Shown: positions 27,977 to 36,078, counted from the stretch's first letter. The stretch is 64,000 nucleotides of DNA from Alteribacillus sp. YIM 98480 (GCF_009765375.1 NZ_VTOK01000012.1:86816-150815), one strand, 5' to 3'. Made by a program: numbers and translations. The notes: generated from the sequence alone by a model not told the origin.

Positions 27977-28003
27977 TAAAAACCCCCTCTTCAAAGAGGG
28001 AGT
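27977..28003 (-). terminator. Terminator of the tandem-repeat protein gene
   Basis: On the minus strand CCCTCTTTGAAGAGGGGG forms a tight stem followed by five T, directly after the stop at 28011. Confidence 0.85.
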
Positions 28004-28010
28004 TGAATGT

Positions 28011-28598
28011 TTAATAATATGGAAGTGCAGATAATGCAACGAGCGCCGCTAATGGCAAAATTAACCTTCTGTAACGAGGGAAATATGGGAAATAGTAAGG
28101 GTAATAGTAAGCAGGATATCCGCCAAATCCGTAAAATTGCCGGTTACCTCTATTATTGCAGCCGCATTTTTTTTGTTTCGATGGAGAAGTGTAAGGCATC
28201 ACATTTTCCATATGGTTATTGTTCATATGTTGTGGCATCATATGCTGCATATTGTTATTGTTCATATGCTGCGGCATCATGTGCTGCATATCGTTTCCAT
28301 TCATATGCTGCGGCATCATGTGCTGCATATCGTTTCCGTTCATATGCTGAGGCATTATGTGCTGCATATCGTTTCCGTTCATGTGCTGCGGCATTACCTC
28401 ATGCATATTATTTCCATTCATGTTTTGGTACACATGATTGTTATTATTGTTATCATAATCTGGAATCATCATATAAACATTGTTTTCGTCTACGTCTTCA
28501 ACATAACCATTAAAATATTCATTGTTTTTTGTTTGAACCATCACAAATTGACCGAGATGCTGCTGGCACAAATTATACATATGCATATCATTGTTCAT
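28011..28598 (-). CDS. Tandem-repeat protein with Sm-like N-terminal segment, possible spore-coat protein
   Basis: A 195-aa protein I cannot assign to a named family. The N-terminus (about 10-45: HLGQFVMVQTKNNEYFNGYV) resembles the small Sm/LSm-like fold seen in some short Bacillus proteins. Next is an Asn-rich stretch and six 13-residue repeats of the type HMNGNDMQHMMPQ. The C-terminus has CGCNN, a Tyr/Pro-rich segment and a short hydrophobic end (LILPLAALVALSALPYY). I take the second ATG (28598), since AAGGAGG falls 11 nt before it and lies inside the longer frame. Composition suggests a spore surface or cortex protein, but that is inference. Confidence 0.75.
   Translation of the reverse strand: MNNDMHMYNLCQQHLGQFVMVQTKNNEYFNGYVEDVDENNVYMMIPDYDNNNNNHVYQNMNGNNMHEVMPQHMNGNDMQHIMPQHMNGNDMQHMMPQHMNGNDMQHMMPQHMNNNNMQHMMPQHMNNNHMENVMPYTSPSKQKKCGCNNRGNRQFYGFGGYPAYYYPYYFPYFPRYRRLILPLAALVALSALPYY
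28191..28424 (-). repeat. In-frame tandem repeat, six units of 39 bp
   Basis: Six consecutive 39-bp units encode 13-residue blocks. Units 2-4 (HMNGNDMQHIMPQ, then HMNGNDMQHMMPQ twice) are almost identical; the outer units have diverged. Unit number is therefore likely to vary between strains. Confidence 0.9.
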
Positions 28599-28667
28599 AT
28601 AAACGCCCGCCTCCTTTTCCATCCTATCCTATTCAAGCCACGGGCGTTTGTGCATGATCCTTTACAT

Positions 28668-29277
28668 CTAAGTTGTTGATTCCTGTTCTTTCATTTGTTT
28701 TCTTTGGTGCGCAAATAGGAGAGATTGAAAGACCATAAATATTCCTCATGCAAACCAATATAAAGAGAGCGCAGACGGCAATGCGATCCCTGCTATCACC
28801 ATCATAACTGGCATAATATACAAGAGCGGCTTCATCTGAGCAGTGGAAGTATCTGTGATATTCATTTTTGTCTGTAAAAACATAACAATACCAGCTGCTA
28901 AAGGGGTAATATACCATGGATCCGGCTCTCATTATTGCCTGTTGATATCTCTGCATCTGTTCTTGTTTTTTTAAATCAAACTTATTTTTCAAAGCTTCCA
29001 TTTCAGGCTGCAGCTGTTTGATTGCTAAAGTGCTTTTTTGCTGTTTTAAAAACAGAGGCAGCAGGAGCAAGCGAATAATTATGGTCACCATCACGATCGC
29101 TAACCCGTAACTGCCCTGAAAAAGGTCTGCGAAAAAAATCAGCACCAACGAAAACGGATAGACAAAATAGTGGTTCCATGTGCCCTTACTTTCTGAAGTA
29201 ATCGGGACTTGCCCCATTTCGCATCCTGAAATAAAAATTACTGCAGCTGCTAAAAATAATTTCCATTTTTTAACCAA
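28668..29277 (-). pseudogene. Broken yidC/oxaA paralogue (membrane protein insertase)
   Basis: The first 120 codons encode an intact YidC/Oxa1 lipoprotein start: AAAVIFISGCEMG lipobox, membrane segments, and LLPLFLKQQKSTLAIKQLQP. At about 28920 the sequence jumps from QRYQQAIMR to a region that matches the family only in another frame ([20 protein letters not shown], then [16 protein letters not shown]). About 50 codons normally present between these points are missing. In the second frame a TGA interrupts LYWFA/GIFMVFQS before a final stop at 28668. So the gene has an internal deletion, a frameshift and a nonsense codon. Functional YidC proteins are presumably encoded elsewhere. Confidence 0.85.
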
Positions 29278-29577
29278 AGTCTCATCATTCCTCCCGTTTG
29301 TTTTTTTAACATTTTTGGAGAAATGATTACTAGCTTCTTCTTCATCCTTTTGATCCTCGACTGCTGGAACTTTTCTTTTAATAAAAGTGAACGAAAAATA
29401 TTTTGGGATAAACAGAGGCTCAACGTTTCCTCTCTCTAATTGAAGACGGTGTACTATTTGGTAACGGCAGTTCCAACATCCAGAAGATGATTCTAATACA
29501 GACTATCCAGCAATATAAAGCAAAGAAATGACGAACAACATTTCGATTAAATTTACATCTATTATGAATTCAATCAA
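29278..29577 (-). pseudogene. Possible decayed membrane-protein gene with in-frame TAG
   Basis: A TTG at 29577 with AAAGGAGAGG upstream opens MIEFIIDVNLIEMLFVISLL, ending in a TAG at 29503-29505. The same frame then stays open for 75 codons (SGCWNCRYQIVHRLQLERG..., KRKVPAVEDQKDEEE) and runs without a stop into the frame of the broken yidC. It looks like a small membrane-protein gene that has lost an internal codon and its own stop. I recognise no family. It fills the 330-bp gap before the lytic transglycosylase gene. Confidence 0.4.
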
Positions 29578-29609
29578 TAGTCATCCTCTCCTTTGCTTAT
29601 AATTAAGCA

Positions 29610-30260
29610 CTAATTATGTAAATCATATTCTTTATTTTTCACTGCCACATAATGTTTTTCATATTCTTTTGCATAATTTAACACTTCTTCTACGTACCAA
29701 TCAGCTTGATTGTATTGGAATATTGCTTTCTTTTCCTTTCCATCTGCTGCTCCATTTGCGGCCAGGTAATTTGCTGTAGAATAAACCGCATCTTCTATGT
29801 CATAAGGATCTGCTCTGCCATTTCCATCCCCGTCCACTCCGTAACCCCCATATTTATTAATAACAGACATATCTGTTAAAGTAGATTTTGGTATATCCAA
29901 ATTTCCTTTTTCTTCGTCATCACATCCTGGATATCCCCAACCGATAAAAGTACATGGCATAAATTGAGTGTGACCGATTGCACCGGCTGGACTCTCTAGT
30001 TCATCCATCGTTGAAAACACTGTTTCTACTCTATGAACGGCTGCAAGTAATTCCCATGACACTTCGTATTCTTCTGCTGCCTCTTTATATATAGGAATCA
30101 AAGATTCTGGTATTTCTTCTTTTGAAAAAGAATGGGATGACTTTTCTTTATCTGTTTCTTCGTTATTCACCGCTTTTAAAAATAACGCTCCAATAAATAA
30201 AAACAAGGAGAAAAAAGCGATAGCAGTTCGTACTGGCTTTTTCTTTTCTTTCTTTGCCAA
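29610..30260 (-). CDS. Membrane-anchored lytic transglycosylase (SLT/MltB-like)
   Basis: Probably cleaves peptidoglycan glycan strands at the outer membrane face. The 216-aa protein has a basic N-terminus, one membrane anchor (about 12-30) and a lysozyme-like domain (about 60-195). The domain has catalytic Glu in AAVHRVETVFS and the AIGHTQFMPCTFIGWGYPG, DVDGDGNGRADPYDIEDAV-type segments common to SLT_2 enzymes in bacilli. The intact membrane anchor lacks a lipobox. No partner hydrolase is adjacent. Confidence 0.82.
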   Translation of the reverse strand: MAKKEKKKPVRTAIAFFSLFLFIGALFLKAVNNEETDKEKSSHSFSKEEIPESLIPIYKEAAEEYEVSWELLAAVHRVETVFSTMDELESPAGAIGHTQFMPCTFIGWGYPGCDDEEKGNLDIPKSTLTDMSVINKYGGYGVDGDGNGRADPYDIEDAVYSTANYLAANGAADGKEKKAIFQYNQADWYVEEVLNYAKEYEKHYVAVKNKEYDLHN

Positions 30261-30422
30261 TGCTGCACCTCCCCTCTACCATGTTACCAAAAAAACAAAT
30301 AAATCTATGGACGAAATAGTGACAAAATTTATCAATAAAGTGACTTGTTTGATATTCTATTTCGACGTAAAATAAAGATATTAAACGAATATTCAGTCAA
30401 ATTAAAGGAGGGGGAATTTCAA

Positions 30423-30602
30423 TTGCAATACTTTCTTACGGTTTTTGATAAAGATGGTTCCTTATTACTAAATGAGACATTCGAATATGAAAAAGATACA
30501 TTAGCTATTGACCACGGAAAGCAGCGGCTTGAAGAAGAAAACTTTCAAGATGTGACTCACCGGATGACCCGAAACGGGAAATTATTATTATTTCACAGAT
30601 AA
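30423..30602 (+). CDS. yhzC: YhzC-like small protein
   Basis: A 59-aa product, MQYFLTVFDKDGSLLLNETF, with a single alpha/beta-like pattern and a basic end. I use the TTG at 30423 since AAAGGAGGGGG lies 8-12 nt upstream; the frame extends to 30345 but that part carries the ribosome binding site. It resembles B. subtilis YhzC as I remember it. Function unknown. Convergent with hemZ. Confidence 0.6.
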   Translation: MQYFLTVFDKDGSLLLNETFEYEKDTLAIDHGKQRLEEENFQDVTHRMTRNGKLLLFHR

Positions 30603-30612
30603 ACAAATTACA

Positions 30613-30650
30613 CATAAAGCTGTTCCAGGGTTATTCCGGAACAGCTTTAT
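30613..30650. terminator. Hairpin between yhzC and hemZ
   Basis: AAAGCTGTTCC pairs with GGAACAGCTTT across a 10-nt loop. The right arm overlaps the last codons of hemZ. T-runs on either side are short. Confidence 0.6.
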
Positions 30651-32154
30651 GATCTATATGATGTTTAAACAATTGATCCAATGAATCAATTTTTTTATTT
30701 GTGTATTCTTCAAACCGATTATTATAGGATACCGGATCTTTTGGATTGGCAAACCTGCCTATTTTTTTAGTAACAGGATCTACCCATTTACTTGCAGCTC
30801 CACAGCCAATACCAATAATTGTTTGAACTTCCTCCATAATAATAATATTATATAAACTTTCTTTTCCTTCTAATGAATATCCTACGTTCTCTAAATTTCC
30901 TAATATGTTTTTCTGCCGGTACAGATAATAAGGGCAATAATGATGAGAATTCATCCAGGCCGCTGTCAGCTCCATCATTTTTTCAATCTCATCTTTTTCC
31001 GCTACTTTATATTTTTCTTTTTGCTTTGTCATCGTAGAAGCTCTTTTAAAAGATAACGTGTGAACGGTTACGGATTCAGGAGACAACTTTTCTGTTTCTT
31101 CTAGACTTTTTTCCATTTCCTTTGTCCCTTCCCCAGGAAGGCCGATTATTAAATCCATATTTATGTTTTTCATACCCATTTTACGAGACAATTCGTACTT
31201 TTCCTTTGTTTCTTCAACGGAGTGATGCCGGCCGATTGCTTTTAACGTTTGATTATCAAAAGACTGTGGATTAATACTTATACGATCTATATTCCATTTT
31301 GAAAGGACATTAAGTTTTTCAGGAGTGATGGTATCAGGCCTGCCAGCCTCGACTGTTATTTCGCGTACATCATGTATTCCTGGAATAACTTCATACATCT
31401 TTGCATACAACGCATCCATTTCTGCTGCACTAATGCTCGTTGGCGTACCTCCTCCAAAATATATAGTTGTTACCGGCACTCCAGATTGTTCAAGCCATTC
31501 TCCAATTTGTTCCATTTCATAATGCAGTCCATTAAGAAATGCTTCAACAGACCCATTCTTTCCGTTTATTGCATAAGCCGGAAATGTACAATAAGCACAT
31601 TTTGTCGGGCAAAACGGTATGCCTATGTAAATGCTTACGCCATTATGTAATTCATATAAGTCTGGCAGCACTTTTTGCTGGCGGCGGCCAATATTTTCTA
31701 TAAGGGAAGCTTTATTTTCTGACACTAGATAGTCATTTTGCAAATGTTCTTTTATTTCTGCTGGTTCAAATCCATCCTGAAAAAGAGAATGCCATAATTT
31801 AGTAGGACGAATACCAGTTAACGTTCCCCAGGGCTGAATGGTGCTTGTCCATTTGTTTAAAAGCTTTACAAATAGATGAGCTCTTGCTTGTTTTGATTTC
31901 TTATAAATATCTTTTACACTTAATATTAGAGGAGCGTACTTTTGGAATGTTTCTTTTAAACTAACCCCATTAGTATGTAAAAATGTCGCTGTCGAAGCGA
32001 TATACTCACCGTTTCTCGTCTCTTCAAAAGTAACTGCCGCATCTGCATTTGTTTCAGTTGTCATACTTATTTCTGCATCTATATCGTACATGTCAGCAAT
32101 GTGCTGAAGAGGGCGCAGTTCTTTGTCCCCTGCCCCTTTTATTTGAATAATCAT
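30631..32154 (-). CDS. hemZ: Coproporphyrinogen III oxidase-like radical SAM protein HemZ
   Basis: Assigned to oxygen-independent porphyrinogen oxidation in B. subtilis. The 507-aa protein has an N-terminal extension of about 160 residues, typical of HemZ. Then comes the radical SAM motif FCPTKCAYC (CxxxCxxC), the AdoMet motif FGGGTPTSI, the EVEAG-type ITVEAGRPD, and the MDLIIGLPGE strand. The C-terminal CPYYLYRQKNILGNLENVGY fits HemZ. B. subtilis hemZ adjoins yhaX, as here. It complements hemE and hemH at the left end of the window. Confidence 0.93.
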   Translation of the reverse strand: MIIQIKGAGDKELRPLQHIADMYDIDAEISMTTETNADAAVTFEETRNGEYIASTATFLHTNGVSLKETFQKYAPLILSVKDIYKKSKQARAHLFVKLLNKWTSTIQPWGTLTGIRPTKLWHSLFQDGFEPAEIKEHLQNDYLVSENKASLIENIGRRQQKVLPDLYELHNGVSIYIGIPFCPTKCAYCTFPAYAINGKNGSVEAFLNGLHYEMEQIGEWLEQSGVPVTTIYFGGGTPTSISAAEMDALYAKMYEVIPGIHDVREITVEAGRPDTITPEKLNVLSKWNIDRISINPQSFDNQTLKAIGRHHSVEETKEKYELSRKMGMKNINMDLIIGLPGEGTKEMEKSLEETEKLSPESVTVHTLSFKRASTMTKQKEKYKVAEKDEIEKMMELTAAWMNSHHYCPYYLYRQKNILGNLENVGYSLEGKESLYNIIIMEEVQTIIGIGCGAASKWVDPVTKKIGRFANPKDPVSYNNRFEEYTNKKIDSLDQLFKHHIDHKAVPE

Positions 32155-32227
32155 TTGATTGATTCATTCCTTCCTGCTTGCTTGAAATCAGCTTAAGTGT
32201 ACATAATGTATTTCTTGAGGTCAATAT

Positions 32228-32293
32228 AAATTCGGCATGCCGCCGAATCGTTATGTTTTACTGGATCCTTTAACAAACTCTTATACTTTCCTC
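32228..32293 (+). repeat. Interspersed degenerate repeat, family B, weak copy
   Basis: AATTCGGCATGCCGCCGAAT near 32228 and CTTATACTTTCCT near 32279 match the family landmarks in the right order, with divergence between. Confidence 0.4.
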
Positions 32294-32299
32294 AGGTAT

Positions 32300-32328
32300 T
32301 AAAAAAGGACCGGTATTTATACCGGCCC
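32300..32328 (-). terminator. Terminator of yhaX
   Basis: On the minus strand GGGCCGGTAT pairs with ATACCGGTCC, followed by six T. Confidence 0.85.
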
Positions 32329-32343
32329 GCTGTTTTATTGGTT

Positions 32344-33183
32344 TTATACTTCTACTCTCATTTGCTTTCGGAATACTTCTTTAATCATATATGCTACTCC
32401 GTCTTGCTCATTTGAACGTGTAACCCAGTCTGCTTTTTCTTTCAACTCATCAGATGCCTGCCCCATAGCTACCCCAATTCCAGCCATTTCCAGGGCTGGC
32501 GCATCAGCGGTTCCTGAACCAACAAAAATTGTTTCTTCTCTCTTTATACCAAGTTCAGACATAAGATAAGATAATGCATATTCCTTCGTTGCCTGCTCTT
32601 TTTTTATTGTTAAATGCTTACCTGTTTGCTCTATTATAATACCCGGTATAGCTTCTAATAACTGCTCCCTGCACTTTTCAGCTTGCTGCTCTTCTTCAAA
32701 CTCTCCGAACAATCGCAAAGCACTTAGCTGTTGTTCATAAACAGAAGCAGATACTTTTTCTGTGTATGTTTTGGGTTGAAATAATCCTTCTCCGAGACTG
32801 AATTGTATCTTACCGAGCACCTTTCTAGTATGCTGATGTTTATTTTCCCATTCATAGTCTTGACTTTCAAGTTGTATACGGCATGGAAAACGTTCTAAAT
32901 ATTCAGCAGCATCAAATACCATCTCTGTAGGCATCCTGGCCTCTAAGATCGGCATACCCGATATTCCTGCTAATAAGGCGCCGCCGTGAGAAATCATCTC
33001 ATGCTCCATTTTTAATTGTTTTGCTATTTTTTTCGCTGCTGAAAAACTTCGGTTCGTTACAAGTACAGAATATACTCCTTTTTTTCTTACAAAATCAACA
33101 GCTTCTTTTGTTTCCCGGCTAATCCGATCATTATTTTTCAAAAGTACACCGTCTATACTCATCGCCAATAATCGGTACTTCAT
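32344..33183 (-). CDS. yhaX: YhaX-like Cof-type HAD protein lacking the catalytic nucleophile
   Basis: A 279-aa HAD superfamily protein with a C2-type cap. Motif I reads LLAMSIDGVLL, so the nucleophilic Asp of DxDG is Ser9. Motif IV reads VGSGTADAPAL in place of GDxxND. Motif II (LVTNRS) and a C-terminal GVAMG are kept. It is therefore unlikely to be a normal phosphatase and may bind a ligand or partner instead. B. subtilis YhaX also sits beside hemZ and, as I remember, also lacks the first Asp. The ATG is 36 bp from the next repeat region. Confidence 0.85.
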   Translation of the reverse strand: MKYRLLAMSIDGVLLKNNDRISRETKEAVDFVRKKGVYSVLVTNRSFSAAKKIAKQLKMEHEMISHGGALLAGISGMPILEARMPTEMVFDAAEYLERFPCRIQLESQDYEWENKHQHTRKVLGKIQFSLGEGLFQPKTYTEKVSASVYEQQLSALRLFGEFEEEQQAEKCREQLLEAIPGIIIEQTGKHLTIKKEQATKEYALSYLMSELGIKREETIFVGSGTADAPALEMAGIGVAMGQASDELKEKADWVTRSNEQDGVAYMIKEVFRKQMRVEV

Positions 33184-33291
33184 GTTGTTTCCCCCTCCTC
33201 GGCGCTAAGCCTTTTCTATTTTACCCTATGTTGTCCGGGCATTCTTTAGAACGGAAACAAATCATGAAACAAATGACTTTTAAATATAAGA

Positions 33292-33448
33292 AAAGCGCAA
33301 GCGCCTTGCTCACGAGCGAAAGTCCTGGAGGGTTGGCATATGGAAAGCTGATCTTTGCTTTCCATTGACGAACCGTCTCGAGCGAGTAGGCGCTGAAGCT
33401 AGACATCAAAAATGCCAAATATTTATAATTTCTTACCTTTTAAAAAAA
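33292..33448 (+). repeat. Interspersed repeat, family A, copy 2 (about 157 bp)
   Basis: Aligned with 13077-13239 throughout, apart from a single-base and a short deletion near 33374. It has the same inverted ends (AGCGCCTTGCTC and GAGCGAGTAGGCGCT) and the same tail, which again runs into the terminator of a minus-strand gene, here yheA. Confidence 0.85.
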
Positions 33449-33470
33449 CCTGCAGAAACATTTCTGCAGG
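33442..33470 (-). terminator. Terminator of yheA
   Basis: CCTGCAGAAA pairs with TTTCTGCAGG and is followed by seven T on the minus strand. The T-run is the last part of the family A repeat. Confidence 0.88.
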
Positions 33471-33481
33471 GAAAACTTTTT

Positions 33482-33841
33482 CTAACCTTGCTGCTCTTCA
33501 GGAGACCCATAAAGATCTTCAAGGGGTTCGGTAATAATTTTATTTAAATCACTAATAATAGTGCTCATTCGTTGTTCTTCTTCCATCAATTTGGAGATAA
33601 CGTCGTGCTGCTGAACCATTTCAAATTGTTTTTGTGCTTGTGTAATCTCTTCTTCTGATGGCTGCTGGCCTTGCATTTGTTTTTGTTGAAGGTCCAATTG
33701 TATTTGGCGGAAATTATCAAGCATTCTTTTTGCTACTTCATCATTTTCCACTTCTTCATGCAAATTTTTTAAGTTTTGAAATTCATCACTGTTTCTTAAA
33801 GTGTTAGATAATTCTCGTGCACTATCATAAATATTGGACAT
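33482..33841 (-). CDS. yheA: YlbF/YmcA-family protein YheA
   Basis: A 119-aa, mostly alpha-helical protein of the YlbF/YmcA (DUF964) family. YlbF, YmcA and YaaT form a B. subtilis complex that acts with RNase Y and promotes competence and sporulation; YheA's own role is unknown. Helical heptad patterns cover about 1-100. GGAGG lies before the ATG. The gene is next to yheB, as in B. subtilis. Confidence 0.88.
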   Translation of the reverse strand: MSNIYDSARELSNTLRNSDEFQNLKNLHEEVENDEVAKRMLDNFRQIQLDLQQKQMQGQQPSEEEITQAQKQFEMVQQHDVISKLMEEEQRMSTIISDLNKIITEPLEDLYGSPEEQQG

Positions 33842-33916
33842 TATTGGTCCTCCTTTTTTAAATCTTTACCGAGCATAACATGAAAAGCTTCCATAAATCA
33901 TCCTTATCCTCAACTT

Positions 33917-35056
33917 TTAAAGAAAAAGGATAACAAATACGCCTTGAAACAGTCCAACTAACCCACCTAGAAGCGCACCCAGGTAAGTTATCATTTTAAA
34001 TTCACGTCTTGAAATAGATAGTACCATTGTTTCTAGCCGATCAACCGAAAATGTGTCTACTCTTTCTCTTACAACATTTTCCAACTCCAATTGTTCAAAT
34101 AAATTACTCAGTCTGTCCGCTAAAAAACTTTGTATCTGTTCGATAATCCCGGGTATCCATTGTTTTGTAATTTTTTCTTCAAATGCTGGCGCCCACTCAT
34201 GTAACGGGCTGTCTAAATAGTTGAAAAGGGGCAATTCTTTATTTAATAAATCAGCCGTCTTTTTAGCTAATTTATCCGTATCAATCTGAGAGGCTGCTGT
34301 AGAAAAGGGTTTATGTTGTATTTTTAACCATTCCTTTTTTATTATATCCCTAATGAATGCTTCTGAGGCTGGATCTTCAAAAAAACGAACAATTTCCGGC
34401 TGAAGTTTTTCAATGATTTTATCATTACCAAACATAGAACCTAAAAAATTCAACATAGAGCCTTTCCCTTGGAGAAATTTCTCCAAAAGAACATATAGCT
34501 GTTTTCGTCCTTCTTCCCCTCTAAAATACTCTGCTCCTTTTTTTGTAACTTTTCGAGCAAGAATAGGAACTAATTCATCACCTTTTTCAATCACACCTAT
34601 AGGGAGAAGTTCTTTTATTTCTTTATGCTCATTTTCTATGATAAAACGATCTAATTTTTCTTTTATAAAATATTCTGTTTTCTCTTGCAGCGTAATTCTA
34701 ATGTTATTGACATTCCAGGTTTCTTGAAAAAAATCAGTCGGAGCTGCAGAACTATAAAGTGATTTAGTGATTTCGTCTGTTATCCATTTTGTCATCTTTA
34801 CTCGAAAAGACTTTTTTATTATTTTTTTCTGAATTCCCTCTGGTGTCAATAAATGATTGACCACCATCTTACCCATTTGTTCTGCCATTTCCCCTCTTCG
34901 TTTTGGAATAAGCCCAGGCGTAAAAGGAACTCTCCATTTCCCCACATAAACTGGCTTATACGGTCTAAACAACATTTTTATAGCTAACGAGTTTGTCAGT
35001 CCGCCTATAACAGCTCCAACTGCTATCATTATTATTATCAGCCATAATCCATCCAT
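33917..35056 (-). CDS. yheB: DUF445 membrane protein YheB
   Basis: The 379-aa protein has a hydrophobic N-terminus with the conserved GAVIGGLTNSLAIKMLFRPY segment, then RVPFTPGLIPKRRGEMAEQ, a long amphipathic middle region, and a second membrane segment at the C-terminus (YLGALLGGLVGLFQGVFVIL). This layout is typical of DUF445/YheB. Function unknown. It is followed by yheA after 75 bp. Confidence 0.88.
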   Translation of the reverse strand: MDGLWLIIIMIAVGAVIGGLTNSLAIKMLFRPYKPVYVGKWRVPFTPGLIPKRRGEMAEQMGKMVVNHLLTPEGIQKKIIKKSFRVKMTKWITDEITKSLYSSAAPTDFFQETWNVNNIRITLQEKTEYFIKEKLDRFIIENEHKEIKELLPIGVIEKGDELVPILARKVTKKGAEYFRGEEGRKQLYVLLEKFLQGKGSMLNFLGSMFGNDKIIEKLQPEIVRFFEDPASEAFIRDIIKKEWLKIQHKPFSTAASQIDTDKLAKKTADLLNKELPLFNYLDSPLHEWAPAFEEKITKQWIPGIIEQIQSFLADRLSNLFEQLELENVVRERVDTFSVDRLETMVLSISRREFKMITYLGALLGGLVGLFQGVFVILFL

Positions 35057-35213
35057 TTTTAAACTCCTTTTAATTTAGCACCTTGGTTTACCATTATCAC
35101 TTTACCAACTGGATAAATTTTCGGCAAGCATGACAGTAACAACTTTTTGATTGTTTTTTGATATGATAAGATGCAAAGAATACTTACTATCCTAAAAATG
35201 GGGGATATAGAAA

Positions 35214-35441
35214 ATGATTTCGCATTTTCAATGGTATGAAAAAAAGAATAATTGGCTGCGAAAAGAGTGGGGATTCTCCTTTTATTTTAAGGGATCATAC
35301 TATAATGGCGTGTATTTTAAAGATGGTTCGATTATATGGGAAGGAGTGCAGCCTCCATCTAATGAAATAGAAAATATAACAACTCAAGTCCATGATTTAG
35401 TTTTGTACCATATTTTTGAGGATCATACTCCGCCTGTATAA
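35214..35441 (+). CDS. yheE: YheE-like small protein
   Basis: A 75-aa product beginning MISHFQWYEKKNNWLRKEWG, with strand-rich FSFYFKGSYYNGVYF and a C-terminal VHDLVLYHIFE. It resembles B. subtilis YheE, which has no known function. GGGGGATAT lies before the ATG. Divergent from yheB. Confidence 0.75.
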   Translation: MISHFQWYEKKNNWLRKEWGFSFYFKGSYYNGVYFKDGSIIWEGVQPPSNEIENITTQVHDLVLYHIFEDHTPPV

Positions 35442-35508
35442 ATTCCCAAAATATGTCCCGTATGCCGCTTCTATGCGGGGACATGCTAAAAATATGGGAG
35501 GGGTAGGC

Positions 35509-35676
35509 ATGGATAAATTGCAAAAAGGACAAACGGATAAAACAAATTACAGCATGGATGTAGACCGAATGATCAGCGAAGGTATGGCAGGGGGTACTGT
35601 AAATCCAAAATATGAAAATTGTCAAATTGATGGAGCTAGAAAGTTAGATGAAGAAGAACCTCCATCTCACAATTAA
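35509..35676 (+). CDS. Small acidic protein of unknown function
   Basis: A 55-aa product from the ATG at 35509 (GGGAGGGG 7 nt upstream). The segment MDVDRMISEGMAGGTV resembles short uncharacterised Bacillaceae proteins as I remember them. The frame is open from 35416, but the upstream part overlaps the end of yheE and lacks a ribosome binding site. A hairpin terminator follows. Confidence 0.6.
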   Translation: MDKLQKGQTDKTNYSMDVDRMISEGMAGGTVNPKYENCQIDGARKLDEEEPPSHN

Positions 35677-35683
35677 ACAGACG

Positions 35684-35722
35684 TCAGCCTGGTTTGCAAA
35701 ACGCAAAGCCAGGCTGTATTTA
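35684..35722 (+). terminator. Terminator after the small acidic protein gene
   Basis: CAGCCTGG-TTTGC pairs with GCAAA-GCCAGGCTG around a short A-rich loop. The T-run after it is short. Confidence 0.6.
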
Positions 35723-35752
35723 AGCTATTTTTTCTTTTCTTACAACAAATAG

Positions 35753-35797
35753 GAGACTGTCAAGGTGGCATCACGCCACCCCTATTGACAGTCTCTC
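35753..35797 (-). terminator. Hairpin after the SASP gene
   Basis: GAGACTGTCAA pairs with TTGACAGTCTC, with an inner GGTGGC/GCCACC stem. There is no good T-run on the minus strand, so it may protect the mRNA end rather than terminate. Confidence 0.5.
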
Positions 35798-35813
35798 TAG
35801 CCACGTTATTTAA

Positions 35814-36023
35814 TTATTGCTGCTGACCACTCATTTGCTGCTCAGCCATTTGAACCAGACGCTTTGTGATTTCTCCTCCTACAGAACCGTTAGAACGGGA
35901 AGTAGAGTCAGCGCCAAGTTGTACTCCAAATTCTTGAGCAATTTCAAATTTCATTTGATCTAGAGCTTGAGAAACTCCAGGTACTACTAATTGGTTAGAG
36001 TTACCGCTGTTGTTGTTTGCCAT
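35814..36023 (-). CDS. Alpha/beta-type small acid-soluble spore protein
   Basis: Coats and protects spore DNA and is degraded at germination. The 69-aa protein has the family core: [26 protein letters not shown], quoted only in part, with the GPR protease site around Glu-Ile in FEIAQEFGV. The C-terminal half has [28 protein letters not shown] lies before the ATG. A sigma-G-like promoter is upstream. Confidence 0.96.
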   Translation of the reverse strand: MANNNSGNSNQLVVPGVSQALDQMKFEIAQEFGVQLGADSTSRSNGSVGGEITKRLVQMAEQQMSGQQQ

Positions 36024-36049
36024 AGTTTTTCACCTCCTCTTTGTACCTT

Positions 36050-36078
36050 TAGTTTGTATCGAATTTCAAACACTATGC
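36050..36078 (-). promoter_or_regulatory. Candidate sigma-G promoter of the SASP gene
   Basis: On the minus strand GCATA (36074-36078) and CAAACTA (36050-36056) are separated by 17 bp. This fits the forespore sigma-G pattern (GHATR, 18 bp, CATNHTA) with one mismatch and one base less spacing. Confidence 0.5.

Noticed and set aside
28191..28424. CRISPR-like regular repeats
   Set aside because: The units are contiguous, in frame, without spacers, and encode a repeat protein.
28007..28679. Long plus-strand open frames opposite the tandem-repeat gene
   Set aside because: They are mirror frames created by the 39-bp repeats, with low-complexity translations and no ribosome binding site.
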